Positions 8,147 through 16,502 of a stretch of DNA of 32,904 nucleotides are shown one piece after another; within the stretch, counting starts at the first letter, position 1, and each line of letters opens with the position of its first letter. The stretch lies in assembly GCA_902562135.1 (NCBI GenBank), contig CACESE010000012.1:1-32904 (forward strand), read 5' to 3'. Below the pieces are notes generated by a model. It searched no databases. It was not told the origin of the DNA and saw only the letters and a list, made by a program, of their open reading frames with translations. The DNA comes from an uncultured SAR86 cluster bacterium. GTDB taxonomy: Bacteria > Pseudomonadota > Gammaproteobacteria > Magnimaribacterales > AG-339-G14. A program made the translations under genes and the position numbers.

Positions 8147-9533
8147 ATTTGTAGTGATCTAACAATTTTTGATAAATTTCTTTTTTTTCGGAGTCCTTCT
8201 CTTCTCCCAATGCCAATTCAACCTTATGAATGGCCTGATCAAGTGTTTCACCAGGTGAGTTCCACGGACCTTTTGTAAATAATCTTGATTTAACCAAATT
8301 ATGATAATTTTCTAACATTTCCTCAGTTGCAAATTCAGGTTTCTCATAGCAAATAATTCTTTGGGCTAATTCTCTATATCTCTCATCTTCAAAACCATCC
8401 ACTAGTTTTACTTTTTCATCCCAAGTACTAATCTCAAATCTTTCCATCCATAACTTATCAGCAGGAGAACTAAATCCATCATAAATTTTTTGTTCTACTA
8501 TATTTTTTTCAGCCCAAGTTTTATCATCATCCTCTAGAATTTGAGATAATTTTTGTTTAAATTCTTCATTTTCTTTTATCGACTTTGCGCGAGCAGCTAA
8601 AACTTCAATAGACTCATCTAAAAAACTTTCTGCATTTTTAATTAAGTTTACGTTTATTATGGGTTGAGTTTTATTTATAGCAATTTTTTTAAATGCGCCC
8701 GATCTTCCAATTTGCCCTTTTAACTCTGAATAAGACATTTCAAAAAGATCTTTAGGATCAAAATATAAATCTACTAAAAGCACTTCATTAGTTTTTTTTG
8801 AATTTTGAGCAACAGGAAATACAGGGTAGCTAAAAGGCTGTCCTTTAAATATCTCCGCTAGCATTGAAAATGGCTGCTCATTTAATGATGCTATAAGATC
8901 TTTCTTTTTTGAGGTTCTTATTGCTGATTCCCAAAGTTCAGGTATCTCTTTGGTTATTAACCTAACTAAATTAATCATCAGATAAGAATCTACAACCGCG
9001 TCATGAGCGTTCAATGATGAAATTCCATTCGCTTCAGCAACCATTTCCAATTTGTATCTAAGATTTCCATCATCATCCATGGGTATTTTTATTTTATCCG
9101 AGTAAAAGTTTGCAACTAGGAAAATAATTATCATTAAATCAATTCTCGAAGAACCGTTTGCATTTGTTGTTAAATACGGATCAATTAAATTCCAATAAAA
9201 TTGTCTTCGAAATAATTCTTCGTCAAATTTCATTCCGTTATAAGTGACATGGACTAACTCTTTAGTTTTTCCCCAGCTTAACCATTTATTTTTTAAAAAA
9301 TGCATCATGTCGTAGTGAGACATTCCATCTTCTAAATTATTGGTCTGTTTATGTGTTTCATAAGCGCCTTTGGTTGGAACCACCCAAGGAAGAACTTTCG
9401 AACTTAAATTTAATTCTTCTTCAACATTAAAGTCTTCGTCTGTGAGAACAGACCCAATCTGAATGATTTGAGAAAACCATGTATTGAGACCTGTTGTTTC
9501 GGTATCGTTAAAAACGAAAGATTTTTTTGACAT
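8118..9533 (-). CDS. sbcB: Exodeoxyribonuclease I
   Basis: Single-strand-specific 3'-5' exonuclease (471 aa, close to the 475 of E. coli ExoI) acting in recombination and mismatch repair. The N-terminal DnaQ-like DEDDh fold is complete. Exo I is FNDTETTG (Asp10 and Glu12). The VTYNGMKFDEELFRRQFYWNLIDPY block matches the ExoI-specific GYNNVRFDDE region. SSRIDLM provides the central Asp, and NAHDAVVDSYL provides the His and final Asp. The C-terminal ExoI domains are recognisable from QKIYDGFSSPADKLWMERFE. The gene lies 46 bases downstream of nfuA on the same strand. Its short leader holds a small inverted repeat, GAAGTA (9535-9540) with TACTTC (9546-9551). It converges on csiV with a 29-base coding overlap. 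Confidence 0.95.
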   Translation of the reverse strand: MSKKSFVFNDTETTGLNTWFSQIIQIGSVLTDEDFNVEEELNLSSKVLPWVVPTKGAYETHKQTNNLEDGMSHYDMMHFLKNKWLSWGKTKELVHVTYNGMKFDEELFRRQFYWNLIDPYLTTNANGSSRIDLMIIIFLVANFYSDKIKIPMDDDGNLRYKLEMVAEANGISSLNAHDAVVDSYLMINLVRLITKEIPELWESAIRTSKKKDLIASLNEQPFSMLAEIFKGQPFSYPVFPVAQNSKKTNEVLLVDLYFDPKDLFEMSYSELKGQIGRSGAFKKIAINKTQPIINVNLIKNAESFLDESIEVLAARAKSIKENEEFKQKLSQILEDDDKTWAEKNIVEQKIYDGFSSPADKLWMERFEISTWDEKVKLVDGFEDERYRELAQRIICYEKPEFATEEMLENYHNLVKSRLFTKGPWNSPGETLDQAIHKVELALGEEKDSEKKEIYQKLLDHYKSKTVQFSQP

Positions 9534-9579
9534 CGAAGTAAATTATACTTCAATGAAAATAAATTTTTATAAAAGTAAT

Positions 9580-10164
9580 TTACTTGTAGTAAGCGTTTTC
9601 AGTTTGACTGTGATCGGTTGAATCAATTATCTCAGTCAATTCTGGAATATTATTTCTTAAAGTTTTTTCAACACCATCTCTAAGAGTTAAGTCAACCATT
9701 CCACAGCCTTGACACCCACCGCCAAATCTAAGAACAGCTTTAGTACTCTCTAAAACTTCGACCAAATGCACCTCACCGCCGTGAGAAGCAAGCGAAGGAT
9801 TTATCTCACTGTATAGAAAATAATTTATTTTATCTTCAATGGTGCTGTTTTCATTTAAATTTGGCATTTTTGCATTAGGAGCTCTGATAGTTAGCTGACC
9901 TCCAAATTTATCGGGATGATAATCAACTTTTAAGTCTTCTAAAAAAGGAAGACTTAAATTTTCCAAAAACACGTTAATTTTATCCATTTTGAATAAAACA
10001 TCATCTGCCTCCTCTTCTCCATCCTTACAATAAACGATGCAAGTTTCGGCTTTAGGAGTTCCTGGATCAGAAACGAATATTTTTATATTTGTAGGCTCCT
10101 CTTGCTTTGACAGCAAGTCAAACAGATAATCCTGAGCTGAATCAGTGATATTTAAACTTTCCAT
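9580..10164 (-). CDS. nfuA: Fe-S biogenesis protein NfuA
   Basis: Iron-sulfur carrier that delivers [4Fe-4S] clusters to apo-proteins, especially under oxidative or iron stress. At 194 aa it has the two-domain NfuA layout: a degenerate A-type (IscA-like) N-terminal domain without its cysteine triad (about 1-100), then an Nfu domain. The cluster-binding CxxC is Cys151 and Cys154 in GGGCQGCGMVDLTLRDG, and the C-terminus keeps the family's PELTEIIDSTDHS block. It begins 8 bases after the etfA stop and precedes sbcB. The link to etfBA makes sense because the nearby ETF-quinone oxidoreductase needs a [4Fe-4S] cluster, but that functional link is inference. Confidence 0.96.
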   Translation of the reverse strand: MESLNITDSAQDYLFDLLSKQEEPTNIKIFVSDPGTPKAETCIVYCKDGEEEADDVLFKMDKINVFLENLSLPFLEDLKVDYHPDKFGGQLTIRAPNAKMPNLNENSTIEDKINYFLYSEINPSLASHGGEVHLVEVLESTKAVLRFGGGCQGCGMVDLTLRDGVEKTLRNNIPELTEIIDSTDHSQTENAYYK

Positions 10165-10172
10165 GAATTAAA

Positions 10173-11102
10173 TTATATTTTGCCTTCTAGCTCAGGAACT
10201 ACGTCAAACAAATCTCCGACAAGCCCATAATCAGCAACTTGAAAAATAGGAGCATCTTCATCTTTATTTATGGCAACAATGACTTTACTATCTTTCATTC
10301 CAGCTAAATGCTGAATTGCTCCGGATATTCCAACTGCAATATATAAATTTGGTGCAACGATTTTACCTGTTTGTCCAACTTGATAATCATTAGGTACAAA
10401 ACCTGAATCAACTGCGGCTCTTGATGCACCGATAGCCGCGCCTAATTTATCTGCAATCCCTTCGAGCAAAGAAAAGTTTTCTCCATTTTGCATTCCTCTT
10501 CCTCCAGAGATAATTACATCAGCCGCAGTAAGTTCTGGTCTATCTGATTGAGCTAACTCTTCTTTTATAAATTCAGAAATTCCAGCATCATGAACTTCTT
10601 CCAAAGATACTATATCTGCAGAACCACTTTCAGCTGGTGTAGCATCGAATGCCGTTGTCCTTACTGTAATAACTTTTTTTTCGTCTGCTGTCTTTACAGT
10701 AGCAATGCAATTACCTGCATAGATTGGACGTTGAAAAGTATCAGGTCCTTCGATTGCACAAATATCTGATATTTGACTAACATCTAAAAGTGCAGCAACT
10801 CTAGGCATGAAATTTTTACCACTTGTGGTAGTGGGCGCAAGAATGTAATTGTATTCACCTGAAATTTTAGAAACTAAGGTTGAAATGTTTTCAGCTAAAC
10901 AATGTTCGTACTCATCAGAATCTACTAATAAAACTTTTGAAACGCCTTCAATTTTACTAGAAGCCTCGGCAACGCCAGAACAATCTTTTCCAGCAACTAA
11001 AATATGAACTTCTTCATCTAATTCTTTAGCAGCCGTGACTGTATTTAGAGTAACTGATTTAAGTTCTTCGTTGTTATGTTCTGAAATTACTAATGCTGTC
11101 AT
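10173..11102 (-). CDS. etfA: Electron transfer flavoprotein alpha subunit
   Basis: Large subunit of the soluble FAD-containing ETF heterodimer (309 aa), which collects electrons from acyl-CoA dehydrogenases. The N-terminal half shows the ETF alpha/beta fold ([20 protein letters not shown]). The C-terminal FAD domain carries [19 protein letters not shown], then [20 protein letters not shown] and [19 protein letters not shown], the family signature. Its ATG overlaps the etfB stop codon as ATGA, indicating translational coupling. Together with ETF-QO (divergent at 11963) and the acyl-CoA dehydrogenase pair (2019-4349) it completes a route from acyl-CoA to quinone. Confidence 0.97.
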   Translation of the reverse strand: MTALVISEHNNEELKSVTLNTVTAAKELDEEVHILVAGKDCSGVAEASSKIEGVSKVLLVDSDEYEHCLAENISTLVSKISGEYNYILAPTTTSGKNFMPRVAALLDVSQISDICAIEGPDTFQRPIYAGNCIATVKTADEKKVITVRTTAFDATPAESGSADIVSLEEVHDAGISEFIKEELAQSDRPELTAADVIISGGRGMQNGENFSLLEGIADKLGAAIGASRAAVDSGFVPNDYQVGQTGKIVAPNLYIAVGISGAIQHLAGMKDSKVIVAINKDEDAPIFQVADYGLVGDLFDVVPELEGKI

Positions 11103-11851
11103 GAAATCACCTTTGCTTCGTTTTTAAGTTTATCGACTAATTCGTCTACGGTTTCCACTATTACTCCGGCTTCTCTTTCAGGAGGTAAAGTAACTTTTAA
11201 AGTAGAAATTCTTGGGGAAATGTCAACTCCAAGATCTGAGGCTTGCATTACGTCTAATGGCTTAGATTTTGCCTTCATGATATTAGGAAGCGATGCATAT
11301 CTTGGCTCGTTCAATCTTAAATCAGTTGTAACAATAGCTGGTAGATTTACCGAAACTGTTTGCAAACCGCCATCTATTTCTCTTGTAACTTCGGCTTTAC
11401 CATCATTAATTGATAATTCGGAAGCAAAAGTTGCTTGGGGATATCCTAATAATGCTGCTAATTTTTGACCTGTCTGATTATTATCTCCATCAATAGCTTG
11501 TTTTCCCATGATGATTAAATCTGGATTTTCTTTTTCTACGACTGCTTTTAGTAATTTAGCAACACCTAACGGTTCTACTTCTGAATCAGTTTCGATGAGA
11601 ATCGCTCTATCCGCACCTAGAGCTAGAGAGGTTCTCAGTTGCTCTTGAGCAGCTGTCGAACCGATAGTTACAGAAATTATCTCTTCTGCCACGCCAGATT
11701 CTTTCAATCTTACTGCTTCTTCAACAGCAATTTCGCAAAAAGGATTTATAGCCATTTTTACATTATTCAGATCAACGCCAGATTCATCTGCCATTGGTCT
11801 TACCTTTACGTTGTAATCAACAACTCTCTTAATTGGAATAAGAATTTTCAT
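11099..11851 (-). CDS. etfB: Electron transfer flavoprotein beta subunit
   Basis: Small ETF subunit (250 aa), which binds AMP and forms the docking surface for partner dehydrogenases. Clear family blocks are [47 protein letters not shown] and the [22 protein letters not shown] nucleotide-binding region. [20 protein letters not shown] matches the conserved recognition-loop region. First gene of the minus-strand unit etfB-etfA-nfuA-sbcB. It starts 111 bases from the divergent ETF-QO start, so a shared control region is likely. A TATAAT box reading toward etfB is present at 11871-11866, without a good -35. Confidence 0.97.
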   Translation of the reverse strand: MKILIPIKRVVDYNVKVRPMADESGVDLNNVKMAINPFCEIAVEEAVRLKESGVAEEIISVTIGSTAAQEQLRTSLALGADRAILIETDSEVEPLGVAKLLKAVVEKENPDLIIMGKQAIDGDNNQTGQKLAALLGYPQATFASELSINDGKAEVTREIDGGLQTVSVNLPAIVTTDLRLNEPRYASLPNIMKAKSKPLDVMQASDLGVDISPRISTLKVTLPPEREAGVIVETVDELVDKLKNEAKVIS

Positions 11852-11962
11852 TTATATATATGTATATTATATTTGAATTATTTAAAAAAAACCCCATTCT
11901 AAAAGATATACTGCTTATCAGCAAAGCTTTAGAATATTAAATTATATAATTTGAGGGTATAA
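11852..11962. promoter_or_regulatory. Divergent etfBA / ETF-QO control region with nested inverted repeat
   Basis: This gap separates etfB (minus) from the ETF-QO gene (plus). Its centre holds a nested dyad. The outer arms TTCTAAAAG (11897-11905) and CTTTAGAA (11927-11934) match except for one extra A. The inner arms TGCT and AGCA flank TATC (about 11911-11922). A TATAAT at 11871-11866 points to etfB. A TATACT (11907-11912) and a TATAAT (11945-11950) point to ETF-QO, but neither has a clear -35. GAGGG at 11953-11957 is a good Shine-Dalgarno for the ATG at 11963. The dyad could be an operator for both directions; no known regulator motif was recognised. Confidence 0.45.
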
Positions 11963-13615
11963 ATGAGTGAAGATATAGCTGTAGATTCAATGGAATACGA
12001 CGTAGTAATCGTCGGTGGAGGTCCGTCTGGACTCTCAACAGCCATAAAATTAAAACAATTAGCTGCAGAAAACAATTCTGATCTGAGCGTTTGCTTAATT
12101 GAAAAAGGTTCTGAAATAGGTGCTCATATTTTGTCTGGTAACTGTTTTGAACCAACTGCACTTGATGAATTGATACCTGACTGGAAAGATAAAGGTGCGC
12201 CGCTGAACACACCTGCAACAAAGGATGTTGTTAAATTTTTTATTACAGAAAAATTATCTTTTGGCATTCCATTTGCATCTTTCTTTGCTCCAAATTTTAA
12301 TAATCATGGTAATTATGTAATGAGCTTGGCAAATTTCTGTCGTTGGTTAGCTACACAGGCAGAAAATTTAGGAGTAGAAATATTCCCTGGCTTTACTGCG
12401 GCAGAAGTCATTTACGAAAATGATATAGTTAAAGGAATTTTAACCGGAGAAATGGGTATTTCTAAAGAAGGTGAAAAAAAACCCTCCTACCAACCGGCAA
12501 TGGAATTAAGAGCAAAATATACAATTTTTGCTGAGGGATGTCGTGGTCATCTAGGAAAAAAATTAATTTCTAAATATGCTTTGGATGCAAACTCTGATCC
12601 ACAGCACTACGGGATTGGTTTTAAGGAAGTTTGGGATGTACCAAAAGAAGTTCATTCTGAAGGCACAGTTATGCATTCTTTCGGATGGCCAAGTAAATCT
12701 AACGCAGGATCGTATTGTTATCATGGTGAAAATAATCAGGTTTACTTAGGCATTGTAGTTCCTTTAGATTATTCAAACCCTCATATAAGTCCTTTTGAAG
12801 AGTTTCAACAATGGAAACATCATAAAGATATTAAAAAACTTCTAGAAAATGGGACCAGAGTTGCTTACGGAGCAAGAGCTTTAACCAAAGGAGGATATCA
12901 CTCGAGACCAAAAATGACTTTCCCAGGAGGTATTTTAGTGGGTTGTGATGCTGGATTAATGGTTTTTACAAAAATCAAAGGGACACATACTGCAATGAAA
13001 TCGGGAATGCTTGCAGCAGAGAGCGCTTTTGAAGCAATTACCCAAAATAAAATCGGTCAAGATTTAATTGATTTTGAAGACAGATTGAGATCTTCATGGA
13101 TAGAGACTGATTTATATAAATCAAGAAATATGACTGCCCTTCTTCATAAGTATGGAGCACTAGTTGGCGGAGTAATCATGGCAATAGAGCAATTTTTATT
13201 CAGAGGCAGATTCCCTTTCACTTGGAGACACAAAACTCCAGATTACGCTTGTATGAAAAAAGCTGCTGAATGCGAAAAGATTGAATATCCAAAACCTGAT
13301 GGTGTAATTAGTTTTGATAAATTATCTTCAGTGTTCCTTTCAAACACTAACCATGAAGAAGACCAACCCTGTCATTTAACTTTAAAAGATTCTTCAATTC
13401 CTATTTCAGTGAATCTTTCCGAATACGATGAACCTGCACAAAGGTATTGTCCTGCTGGAGTTTATGAAGTAGTAGAAAAAGATGGAAAAAACAAATTCCA
13501 AATAAACGCCCAAAATTGTGTTCACTGCAAGACATGTGATATCAAAGATCCAAGCCAAAACATAGTTTGGGTGACTCCAGAAGGTATGGGCGGACCAAAC
13601 TACCCTAATATGTAG
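11963..13615 (+). CDS. Electron transfer flavoprotein-ubiquinone oxidoreductase (ETF-QO)
   Basis: Membrane-bound Fe-S flavoprotein (550 aa, normal length) that moves electrons from reduced ETF into the ubiquinone pool. The N-terminal FAD dinucleotide motif is VVIVGGGPSGLSTAIKL. GSEIGAHILSGNCFEP and FGIPFASFF are family blocks, as are GARALTKGGYHSRPKMTFPGG and the second FAD contact VGCDAGLMVFTKIKGTHTAMKSG. The C-terminal [4Fe-4S] ligands are Cys496 (YCPAGVYEV) and Cys519, Cys522 and Cys525 (NCVHCKTCDIKDP), followed by the terminal GMGGPNYPNM. It has a good Shine-Dalgarno (GAGGG, 5 bases before ATG). It diverges from etfBA and converges on the secreted-protein gene with a 15-base gap; no terminator is visible there. 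Often named etfD or fixC-like in annotations. Confidence 0.97.
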   Translation: MSEDIAVDSMEYDVVIVGGGPSGLSTAIKLKQLAAENNSDLSVCLIEKGSEIGAHILSGNCFEPTALDELIPDWKDKGAPLNTPATKDVVKFFITEKLSFGIPFASFFAPNFNNHGNYVMSLANFCRWLATQAENLGVEIFPGFTAAEVIYENDIVKGILTGEMGISKEGEKKPSYQPAMELRAKYTIFAEGCRGHLGKKLISKYALDANSDPQHYGIGFKEVWDVPKEVHSEGTVMHSFGWPSKSNAGSYCYHGENNQVYLGIVVPLDYSNPHISPFEEFQQWKHHKDIKKLLENGTRVAYGARALTKGGYHSRPKMTFPGGILVGCDAGLMVFTKIKGTHTAMKSGMLAAESAFEAITQNKIGQDLIDFEDRLRSSWIETDLYKSRNMTALLHKYGALVGGVIMAIEQFLFRGRFPFTWRHKTPDYACMKKAAECEKIEYPKPDGVISFDKLSSVFLSNTNHEEDQPCHLTLKDSSIPISVNLSEYDEPAQRYCPAGVYEVVEKDGKNKFQINAQNCVHCKTCDIKDPSQNIVWVTPEGMGGPNYPNM

Positions 13616-13630
13616 ATTTAGGTTTTCTGC

Positions 13631-14233
13631 TTACTGGTTCTGATATTTATAGTAACCTTCAACAGGAATCATTAAGTGAGCATATTCAGTTCCTGGAAAC
13701 ATCACATAAGGCTCTCCTTTATTAAAATCTGAAGTAAAGTTTTCTAAGCTTTTAGGATCCTTTGGCATCAACATTAAATGCGGTCCGGATTCAATCCATT
13801 GGCCGGGAGTTGAATCTTTTTTGTCAAGAACACCAGGAACTAAATTATCTTCTCCTACATCGCCATGTAACATCCACATATAAGTATCTCTGGTCAAATT
13901 TGGTTTTTTTCCCTCAGCGTATGCCATCATCCATTTCATGCCCTCATCATCATGACAAGCAGGCATAGCATCATGAGGTGATTTCCAGCCATTTTTAGGG
14001 AAAGGTCTAGGATTTCCATGTTGACAAGTCCAACCATTAGTTCCTTGTCTCAATATTTCTCCATTTCCGCCAATAACTGTAGCAAAATCTCCAATAAAAG
14101 AAGGTGCTGCAGAAGAATAGGTTTTGATTTGCCATTCTGCTGAAGTATGATCATGTGAAGTCGATCCATGATCGTCCAAAGAAAGAATATTCAAACTCAA
14201 AAAGCAACTTGTAATAATTATTAGATATTTCAT
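13631..14233 (-). CDS. Secreted protein of unknown function
   Basis: Predicted exported protein of 200 aa. The start is set by a strong Shine-Dalgarno GGAGGG (14242-14237) just before the ATG at 14233-14231; an upstream in-frame ATG at 14281 would overlap the previous gene and hide the signal peptide. Residues 1 to about 19 form a signal sequence (MKYLIIITSCFLSLNILS). The TSC could be a lipobox, but the hydrophobic stretch continues past the Cys, so ordinary signal peptidase cleavage is more likely. The mature part is rich in His, Trp and Met, with GNGEILRQGTNGWTCQHG, MPACHDDEGMKWMMAYAEGK, YMWMLHGDVGEDN and a closing YAHLMIPVEGYYK. Two mature cysteines could pair. I recognise the general sequence type from uncharacterised proteins but know no function. 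Last gene of the long minus-strand run, 31 bases after the DUF1285 gene. Confidence 0.8.
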   Translation of the reverse strand: MKYLIIITSCFLSLNILSLDDHGSTSHDHTSAEWQIKTYSSAAPSFIGDFATVIGGNGEILRQGTNGWTCQHGNPRPFPKNGWKSPHDAMPACHDDEGMKWMMAYAEGKKPNLTRDTYMWMLHGDVGEDNLVPGVLDKKDSTPGQWIESGPHLMLMPKDPKSLENFTSDFNKGEPYVMFPGTEYAHLMIPVEGYYKYQNQ

Positions 14234-14264
14234 TTTCCCTCCATTGAAATTTATTCTATTTTCT

Positions 14265-14822
14265 TTATTCGAATACTCCAAGACTAAATCTATAATTAGA
14301 GCTCATTAAAAAAAGCTCTTTTTTTTTGTCATCCATTTCAGCCTCTTCAACCAATTGATAAAAAACATTCCTGCTAAGCAAAGCCTCTAAGTTTTTTCTT
14401 ACCAGAACATAAGGGGAAGGCTCATTTGTATTAGAAAGTTCAATTCGCATCGGATGACAATCATTCAAAGGAACTATTTCTCCTACGTTAGTCTTAAATA
14501 AATAAGTATCAATCCCTTTAACAGTCTCTTTGCTATAAGTTGTAATAACGAATGGTTTGTCCTCAACCTCTAATTTAATTTTTTCATGAGGAGTTACTAA
14601 GTAATAATATCCGTCATCATCAAATCTAATCACTGAACTAAATAAATTCACCATTTTTTCTCTGGAAATTAAAGAATTCATAAAATACCACTTTCCATCT
14701 CTAGCAATTTTCATATCAACATTTTCACATAGAGGTGGGTTCCATTTTTCTACTGGAGGAAGTTCTCCTGTATTTTTTTGAGCTTCTAAAATACTTTGAA
14801 AAAGGCTAGCAGTAGTTACCAT
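14265..14822 (-). CDS. DUF1285 family protein
   Basis: Small soluble protein (185 aa) of the DUF1285 family, function unknown. Matching features are PPVEKWNPPLCENVDMKIARDGKWYFMNSLISR near the N-terminus, then MVNLFSSVIRFDDDGYYYLVTPHEKIKLEVEDKPF. The conserved C-terminal block PYVLVRKNLEALLSRNVFYQLVEEAE is also present. No signal peptide or membrane segment. The ATG is 2 bases after the murB stop, so translation is probably coupled. Members are common in proteobacteria; its place at the end of a cell-envelope gene run is suggestive but not evidence of an envelope role. Confidence 0.88.
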   Translation of the reverse strand: MVTTASLFQSILEAQKNTGELPPVEKWNPPLCENVDMKIARDGKWYFMNSLISREKMVNLFSSVIRFDDDGYYYLVTPHEKIKLEVEDKPFVITTYSKETVKGIDTYLFKTNVGEIVPLNDCHPMRIELSNTNEPSPYVLVRKNLEALLSRNVFYQLVEEAEMDDKKKELFLMSSNYRFSLGVFE

Positions 14823-14824
14823 AA

Positions 14825-15796
14825 TTATGAAATGAAAGTTGGTTCATACTCTAATTCAATATTAAATTTTTTACGAATTACGTCTTTAATTTTTTTAGAT
14901 AAATTAATTAGATTTTCCGATTTTTTTGAAAAATTTACTAACACTAATGAGTGTTTTTTTGAAACCCCACAGTCTTTGCCCTGATAACCCTTCATTTTAA
15001 TTTTTTCTATAAGCCAAGCCGCAGAAATTTTATATTGATCTTCTTTGACAAAATAGAATTTTAAGTCCGGATGGTCAGCAAGTAAATTTTCCATTTGAAT
15101 TTTTGATACGACAGGATTTTTAAAAAAACTTCCAACATTTGGCTCTTGTTCTGGGTTTATTAATCTATTTTCTCGGATGTTTAAAATTATTTTCCTCAAC
15201 TCTTCAGCAGAATTTATTTCCATCTTTTCTGGAAGAGATTCGTAAGATAAATTAGGTTTAAAAATTGTACTCAAAGAAAATTTAATCTTGGTAATAAAAT
15301 GATTTGGAAGTTTTTTAAAAATACTCTCTCTGTAACCAAATTTACATTCATGTGCATTAAAGACTTCAATGTTGCCATCAATTAAATTAATAGTCTCAAT
15401 GTATTCTATAAAATTTGAAACTTCTACCCCATAAGCTCCAATGTTTTGAACCGGACAAGCTCCAACACTGCCTGGAATCCCAGATAAATTTTCAAATCCA
15501 TATAATTTTTCTTTAAGACAAACTTTCACTAGATAATCCCAATTTTCACCAGAAGCAGCTTCTACCGAATTTTTATCGATCGATATTCCTGAGAGATTAT
15601 TTTTAACGACAATACCTTTCAAATCGTCAACTATCACAACATTAGTTCCCTCTCCAAGAATCCAAAACTTTTTATTTTCTTCTCTTATTTTCACGGACAA
15701 ATGATAAATATCTTCGAAATCATTTATTTCATAAAAAGAATCACAAGAATATTCAAGTTTTAGTGAGTTGAAGTCTTTTAAATTCTTATTGAGCAT
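14825..15796 (-). CDS. murB: UDP-N-acetylenolpyruvoylglucosamine reductase (MurB)
   Basis: FAD- and NADPH-dependent enzyme that reduces the enolpyruvyl group to make UDP-N-acetylmuramate, the second committed step of peptidoglycan synthesis in the cytosol. At 323 aa it is a type I MurB. The flavin-binding GEGTNVVI and GFENLSGIPGSVGACPVQNIGAYGVE are present. YRESIFKK holds the substrate-binding Tyr-Arg. NPEQEPNVGSFFKNP holds the catalytic Ser, and the C-terminal IELEYEPTFI holds the Glu that completes the site. It overlaps the kdsB 3' end by 11 bases and precedes the DUF1285 gene. Pseudomonas has ptpA between kdsB and murB (recalled); that gene is absent here. Confidence 0.96.
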   Translation of the reverse strand: MLNKNLKDFNSLKLEYSCDSFYEINDFEDIYHLSVKIREENKKFWILGEGTNVVIVDDLKGIVVKNNLSGISIDKNSVEAASGENWDYLVKVCLKEKLYGFENLSGIPGSVGACPVQNIGAYGVEVSNFIEYIETINLIDGNIEVFNAHECKFGYRESIFKKLPNHFITKIKFSLSTIFKPNLSYESLPEKMEINSAEELRKIILNIRENRLINPEQEPNVGSFFKNPVVSKIQMENLLADHPDLKFYFVKEDQYKISAAWLIEKIKMKGYQGKDCGVSKKHSLVLVNFSKKSENLINLSKKIKDVIRKKFNIELEYEPTFIS

Positions 15797-16502
15797 TTTT
15801 TATGAGCTCATTAGCTAGTTTCAAATCCGCGGGGGTATCTATTCCTAAATGCATCTTTGCATTTGACTTAATCATATGAATAGGAATGTCATTATCCAAG
15901 GCTCTCATTTGCTCTAATCTCATTTTTATTTCATTTTCAGATCTAGGGAGATTAACTATTGTTTCTAAAGTACTAAATTTGAAACCATAAATTCCTAAAT
16001 GGATAAATGAACTTTTGTTAGGTTCAATCTCATTTCGATAAAAGTTTTGTGCCAAAGAGTCTTGCAAAACAACTTTTACTTTATTTGGATCAACAAGATC
16101 TCTTTTGTCATTCACCTCAGAAAACATTGAAACCATCTCAACTTTGTCGTCTTGGAATAAATTAAAAATTTGATTGATATCGTTAGGATCAGTAAAAGGT
16201 TCGTCGCCCTGTAAATTTATGACAACGTCGTTGTCATTTAAACCAAGATTTAGAGAAGCTTCATAAATTCTTTCTGTTCCATTGGTATGATCAGCATTTG
16301 TCATTTGAACATCTCCTCCAAAATTTACTACCTCATTAAATATTAATTCTGAATCAGTTGCTATTACAGTTTTGTCAGCAACAGATTTAATCGCTGCTTC
16401 ATAAACCAAATTAATCATAGTTTTGTTTCCAATTAATTTAAGTGGCTTTTCTGGTAACCTTTCAGATTGAAGACGTGATGGGATTAGAACTATTTTTTTC
16501 AA
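15786..16502 (-). CDS. kdsB: 3-deoxy-manno-octulosonate cytidylyltransferase (KdsB), TTG start
   Basis: Activates Kdo with CTP to CMP-Kdo for the inner core of lipopolysaccharide. At 238 aa it is of usual length. The nucleotide-binding start IPSRLQSERLPEKPL, then TVIATDSE, TNADHTNGTERIYEA and VINLQGDEPF are all standard. RLEQMRALDNDIPIHMI and HLGIDTPADLKLANEL close the sequence. The start codon is TTG (16502-16500), overlapping the stop of the msbA-lpxK gene as TTGA. The next in-frame Met (residue 28) would delete the nucleotide-binding loop, so the TTG is well supported. The small ycaR-type gene that often lies between lpxK and kdsB is absent. Confidence 0.96.
   Translation of the reverse strand: MKKIVLIPSRLQSERLPEKPLKLIGNKTMINLVYEAAIKSVADKTVIATDSELIFNEVVNFGGDVQMTNADHTNGTERIYEASLNLGLNDNDVVINLQGDEPFTDPNDINQIFNLFQDDKVEMVSMFSEVNDKRDLVDPNKVKVVLQDSLAQNFYRNEIEPNKSSFIHLGIYGFKFSTLETIVNLPRSENEIKMRLEQMRALDNDIPIHMIKSNAKMHLGIDTPADLKLANELIKNAQ

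Noticed and set aside
14234-14281. Longer N-terminus for the secreted protein starting at 14281
   Set aside because: It would place a charged stretch before the signal sequence and overlap the DUF1285 gene, whereas GGAGGG directly precedes the ATG at 14233.
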